In this document: piece after piece, positions 63,102-64,000 of the stretch
Numbering within the stretch: the first letter of the stretch is position 1
Layout: every line of letters begins with the position of its first letter
Assembly: GCA_024691305.1 (NCBI GenBank)
Contig: JAILNS010000002.1
Coordinates: forward strand, 32,668-96,667
Reading direction: 5' to 3'
Source: Lachnospiraceae bacterium
Lineage (GTDB): Bacteria; Bacillota; Clostridia; Lachnospirales; Lachnospiraceae
Length of the DNA: 64,000 nt
Notes under the pieces: generated by a model
What the model was told of the DNA's origin: nothing
What the model saw: the letters and a program-made list of their open reading frames with translations, nothing else
Database searches by the model: none
Translations under genes and position numbers: made by a program

Positions 63102-63404
63102 TTAGATTGCAGCCATGTTATATGGACGAATATCGGATATTTCGTTTTCAAGCTCAGTCTTTAGCTGTCTGATATCAATATCATTCTGTATGTCCAAAAA
63201 AAATTTTTCGGATGTACCAAAGAATCTGGCTAATCTAAGAGAAGTATCAGCCGTCACTTTTCTCCGACCATGCAATATATCCTGAATCCTCGAAGTCGGT
63301 ACATGTATTTCCTGAGCAAGCCTGTATGCAGAAATATTATTGGGTTTCATAAACTCTTCGAGCAGAATCTCACCCATTGTAGGTGTCTTAATCATCTTAT
63401 CCAT
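63102..63404 (-). CDS. higA: HigA-type antitoxin
   Basis: The 100-residue protein is an XRE helix-turn-helix of the HigA class: PTMGEILLEEFMKPNNISAY (about 8-27), LAQEIHVPTSRIQDILHGRR (about 29-48), and ARFFGTSEKFFLDIQ. HigA binds HigB and represses the operon. It follows higB by 14 bp, the reverse order (toxin first) typical of higBA. GGAGA precedes its ATG. Confidence 0.93.
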   Translation of the reverse strand: MDKMIKTPTMGEILLEEFMKPNNISAYRLAQEIHVPTSRIQDILHGRRKVTADTSLRLARFFGTSEKFFLDIQNDIDIRQLKTELENEISDIRPYNMAAI

Positions 63405-63418
63405 AAACGTCTCCTGTT

Positions 63419-63700
63419 TCAGTGATAATCAACTATCTCTACATTGAAAAAACGGATTCCATCAGCGCAAAAACATATTCTATATTGATCATTAATCTTA
63501 ATACTGTACTGTCCTTCTCTATCACCATGAAGCTGTTCCAAATGATTTCCTGGAGGAATTCGCAAATCCTCTATACTCTGAGCATTATCGATCATTATAA
63601 GCTTCCTAAGCATAATATGTTGAATATCTTGTGGTAACTTCCGTGAAAAAATCTGATTATAATTTTTCTCAGTTTCTTTATCTTTAAAACTAATAATCAT
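63419..63700 (-). CDS. higB: HigB-type mRNA interferase toxin
   Basis: I start at ATG 63700 because the family begins MI.SFKDKET; this gives 93 residues. The RelE-like toxin has SFKDKETEKNYNQIFSRKLP at about 4-23, PPGNHLEQLHGDREGQYSIK (about 49-68) and ends INDQYRICF. Known HigB proteins cut mRNA at the ribosome. No ribosome binding site precedes the ATG, and the promoter places the start of transcription at the ATG itself. Confidence 0.9.
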   Translation of the reverse strand: MIISFKDKETEKNYNQIFSRKLPQDIQHIMLRKLIMIDNAQSIEDLRIPPGNHLEQLHGDREGQYSIKINDQYRICFCADGIRFFNVEIVDYH

Positions 63701-63706
63701 ATTATG

Positions 63707-63744
63707 ACTATACACGGATATCGTGTATACGTCAAGCGTGTATA
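63707..63744 (-). promoter_or_regulatory. higBA promoter with overlapping operator repeats
   Basis: TTGACG (63730-63735) and TATAGT (63707-63712) are 17 bases apart on the minus strand. An inverted repeat, TATACACG (63709-63716) and CGTGTATA (63722-63729) around GATAT, lies over the -10 and spacer. A third half-site CGTGTATA is at 63737-63744. This is the layout of a HigA autoregulatory site. Confidence 0.8.
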
Positions 63745-63788
63745 TAATTTAACATCCTTTATATTTCGCAAAAAACTTAAAATGAGAT

Positions 63789-63826
63789 AAACAAAAACCT
63801 CTATACTCATAAGAATATAGAGGTTT
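63789..63826 (-). terminator. Terminator after the right-edge tRNA operon
   Basis: AAACCTCTATA (63795-63805) and TATAGAGGTTT (63816-63826) form an 11-bp stem with a 10-base loop; the minus strand continues TTTTTGTTT. Confidence 0.9.
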
Positions 63827-63846
63827 ATCGGGCTTAAAAAGCCTAG

Positions 63847-63920
63847 TGGACCTTCGGGGACTCGAACCCAGGACCGACCGGTTATGAGCCGGTTGCTCTA
63901 ACCAACTGAGCTAAAGGTCC
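63847..63920 (-). tRNA. tRNA with CAU anticodon (tRNA-Ile2 or elongator tRNA-Met)
   Basis: The 74-base tRNA has acceptor GGACCTT/AAGGTCC with discriminator A, D-arm GCTCAGTTGGTTAGAGC, and anticodon loop CTCATAA (CAT). The GGACCTTTAG start and A discriminator resemble the Firmicute tRNA-Ile2 whose C34 becomes lysidine. It lacks the GGG/CCC stem pairs and 1-72 mismatch of an initiator. CCA is not encoded. Confidence 0.9.
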
Positions 63921-63926
63921 ATATAA

Positions 63927-63998
63927 CTCCCCGAGCTGGGCTCGAACCAGCAACCCTTCGGTTAACAGCCGAATGCTCTACCATTGAGCTATCGAGGA
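63927..63998 (-). tRNA. tRNA-Asn (GUU)
   Basis: The 72-base tRNA has acceptor TCCTCGA/TCGGGGA with discriminator G, D-arm GCTCAATGGTAGAGC, anticodon loop CTGTTAA (GTT), and T-arm GCTGGTTCGAGCCCAGC. It is separated from the next tRNA by six bases, so they share one transcript that continues past the right edge. Confidence 0.95.
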
Positions 63999-64000
63999 AT

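Noticed and set aside
63847..63920. CAU tRNA considered as initiator tRNA-Met
   Set aside because: It has paired 1-72 and lacks the three G-C pairs in the anticodon stem.

Overview
The window looks like a chromosomal segment of a motile, Gram-positive Lachnospiraceae-type Clostridia (Butyrivibrio, Roseburia or Pseudobutyrivibrio are plausible; genus is inference). Reasons: the codY-flgB junction and internal flagellar gene order are those of Firmicutes, the switch protein is FliY (CheC-FliN fusion), the flagellar operon carries flbD, a TIGR02530-type gene and a YlxF/MotE-like gene, ribosome binding sites are strong GGAGG types, and several proteins (the CarD-like regulator, the small lipoprotein ending in a TDESFN-type tail) resemble Lachnospiraceae families. 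Nearly all coding capacity is core chromosome. I see no insertion sequence, phage, integrase, CRISPR array or rRNA, and no gene-free stretch longer than 300 bases.

Layout. (1) 1-24987, minus strand: one continuous flagellar operon read from flgB at the right to flhG and a PilZ gene cut by the left edge: flgB flgC fliE fliF fliG fliH fliI fliJ ylxF-like fliK flgD TIGR02530 flgE flbD motA motB fliL fliM fliY cheY fliO fliP fliQ fliR flhB flhA flhF flhG pilZ. A sigma-A-like promoter lies just before flgB. (2) 25263-28130: codY and topA, minus strand. (3) 28312-31033, plus strand: comM and dprA (DNA uptake and processing), ending stop-to-stop against (4) 31034-38393, minus strand: an ABC_sub_bind-type lipoprotein, a four-helix membrane protein with two outer loops, lepA, hemW, a degenerate HD-GYP protein and pilT. 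(5) 38546-39379: a CarD-like regulator and rpsT, convergent on a shared terminator. (6) 39583-46666, minus strand: pheA, a DUF815 ATPase, ppx/gppA, ppk1 and maf with overlapping ends (a polyphosphate module), then a small acidic protein. (7) 46796-51917: a DUF5050-like membrane-anchored protein on the plus strand, facing a folate operon folC-folE-folP-folBK and a PH-domain gene on the minus strand. (8) 52177-54170, plus strand: nitroreductase, then pyrB-pyrI. (9) 54296-56995, minus strand: tRNA-Leu, rpsO, pnp. (10) 57113-58158: a LacI-type ligand-binding protein without DNA-binding domain, and tRNA-Asp with a long structured leader. (11) 58387-62913, minus strand: a five-gene operon (lipoprotein, HAD phosphatase, GH105 hydrolase, ABC half-transporter, flavin reductase). 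(12) 63102-63998: a HigBA-type toxin-antitoxin pair and two tRNAs at the right edge.

How it fits together. The left 25 kb builds and positions the flagellum: rod (FlgBC, FliE), MS ring and switch (FliFGMY), export gate and ATPase (FliPQR, FlhAB, FliHIJ), hook (FlgDE, FliK), motor (MotAB, FliL), assembly-site control (FlhFG), CheY input and c-di-GMP input (PilZ). CodY, a GTP and branched-chain amino acid sensor, sits directly upstream. The remaining modules are housekeeping: topology, DNA processing, translation, polyphosphate, folate, pyrimidine and RNA turnover. The best candidates for something undescribed are the lipoprotein/membrane-protein pair ahead of lepA, the five-gene GH105/ABC operon, the 18-bp tandem repeats in the nitroreductase promoter, the duplicated hairpins in the tRNA-Asp leader, and the apparently leaderless, operator-embedded higBA promoter.
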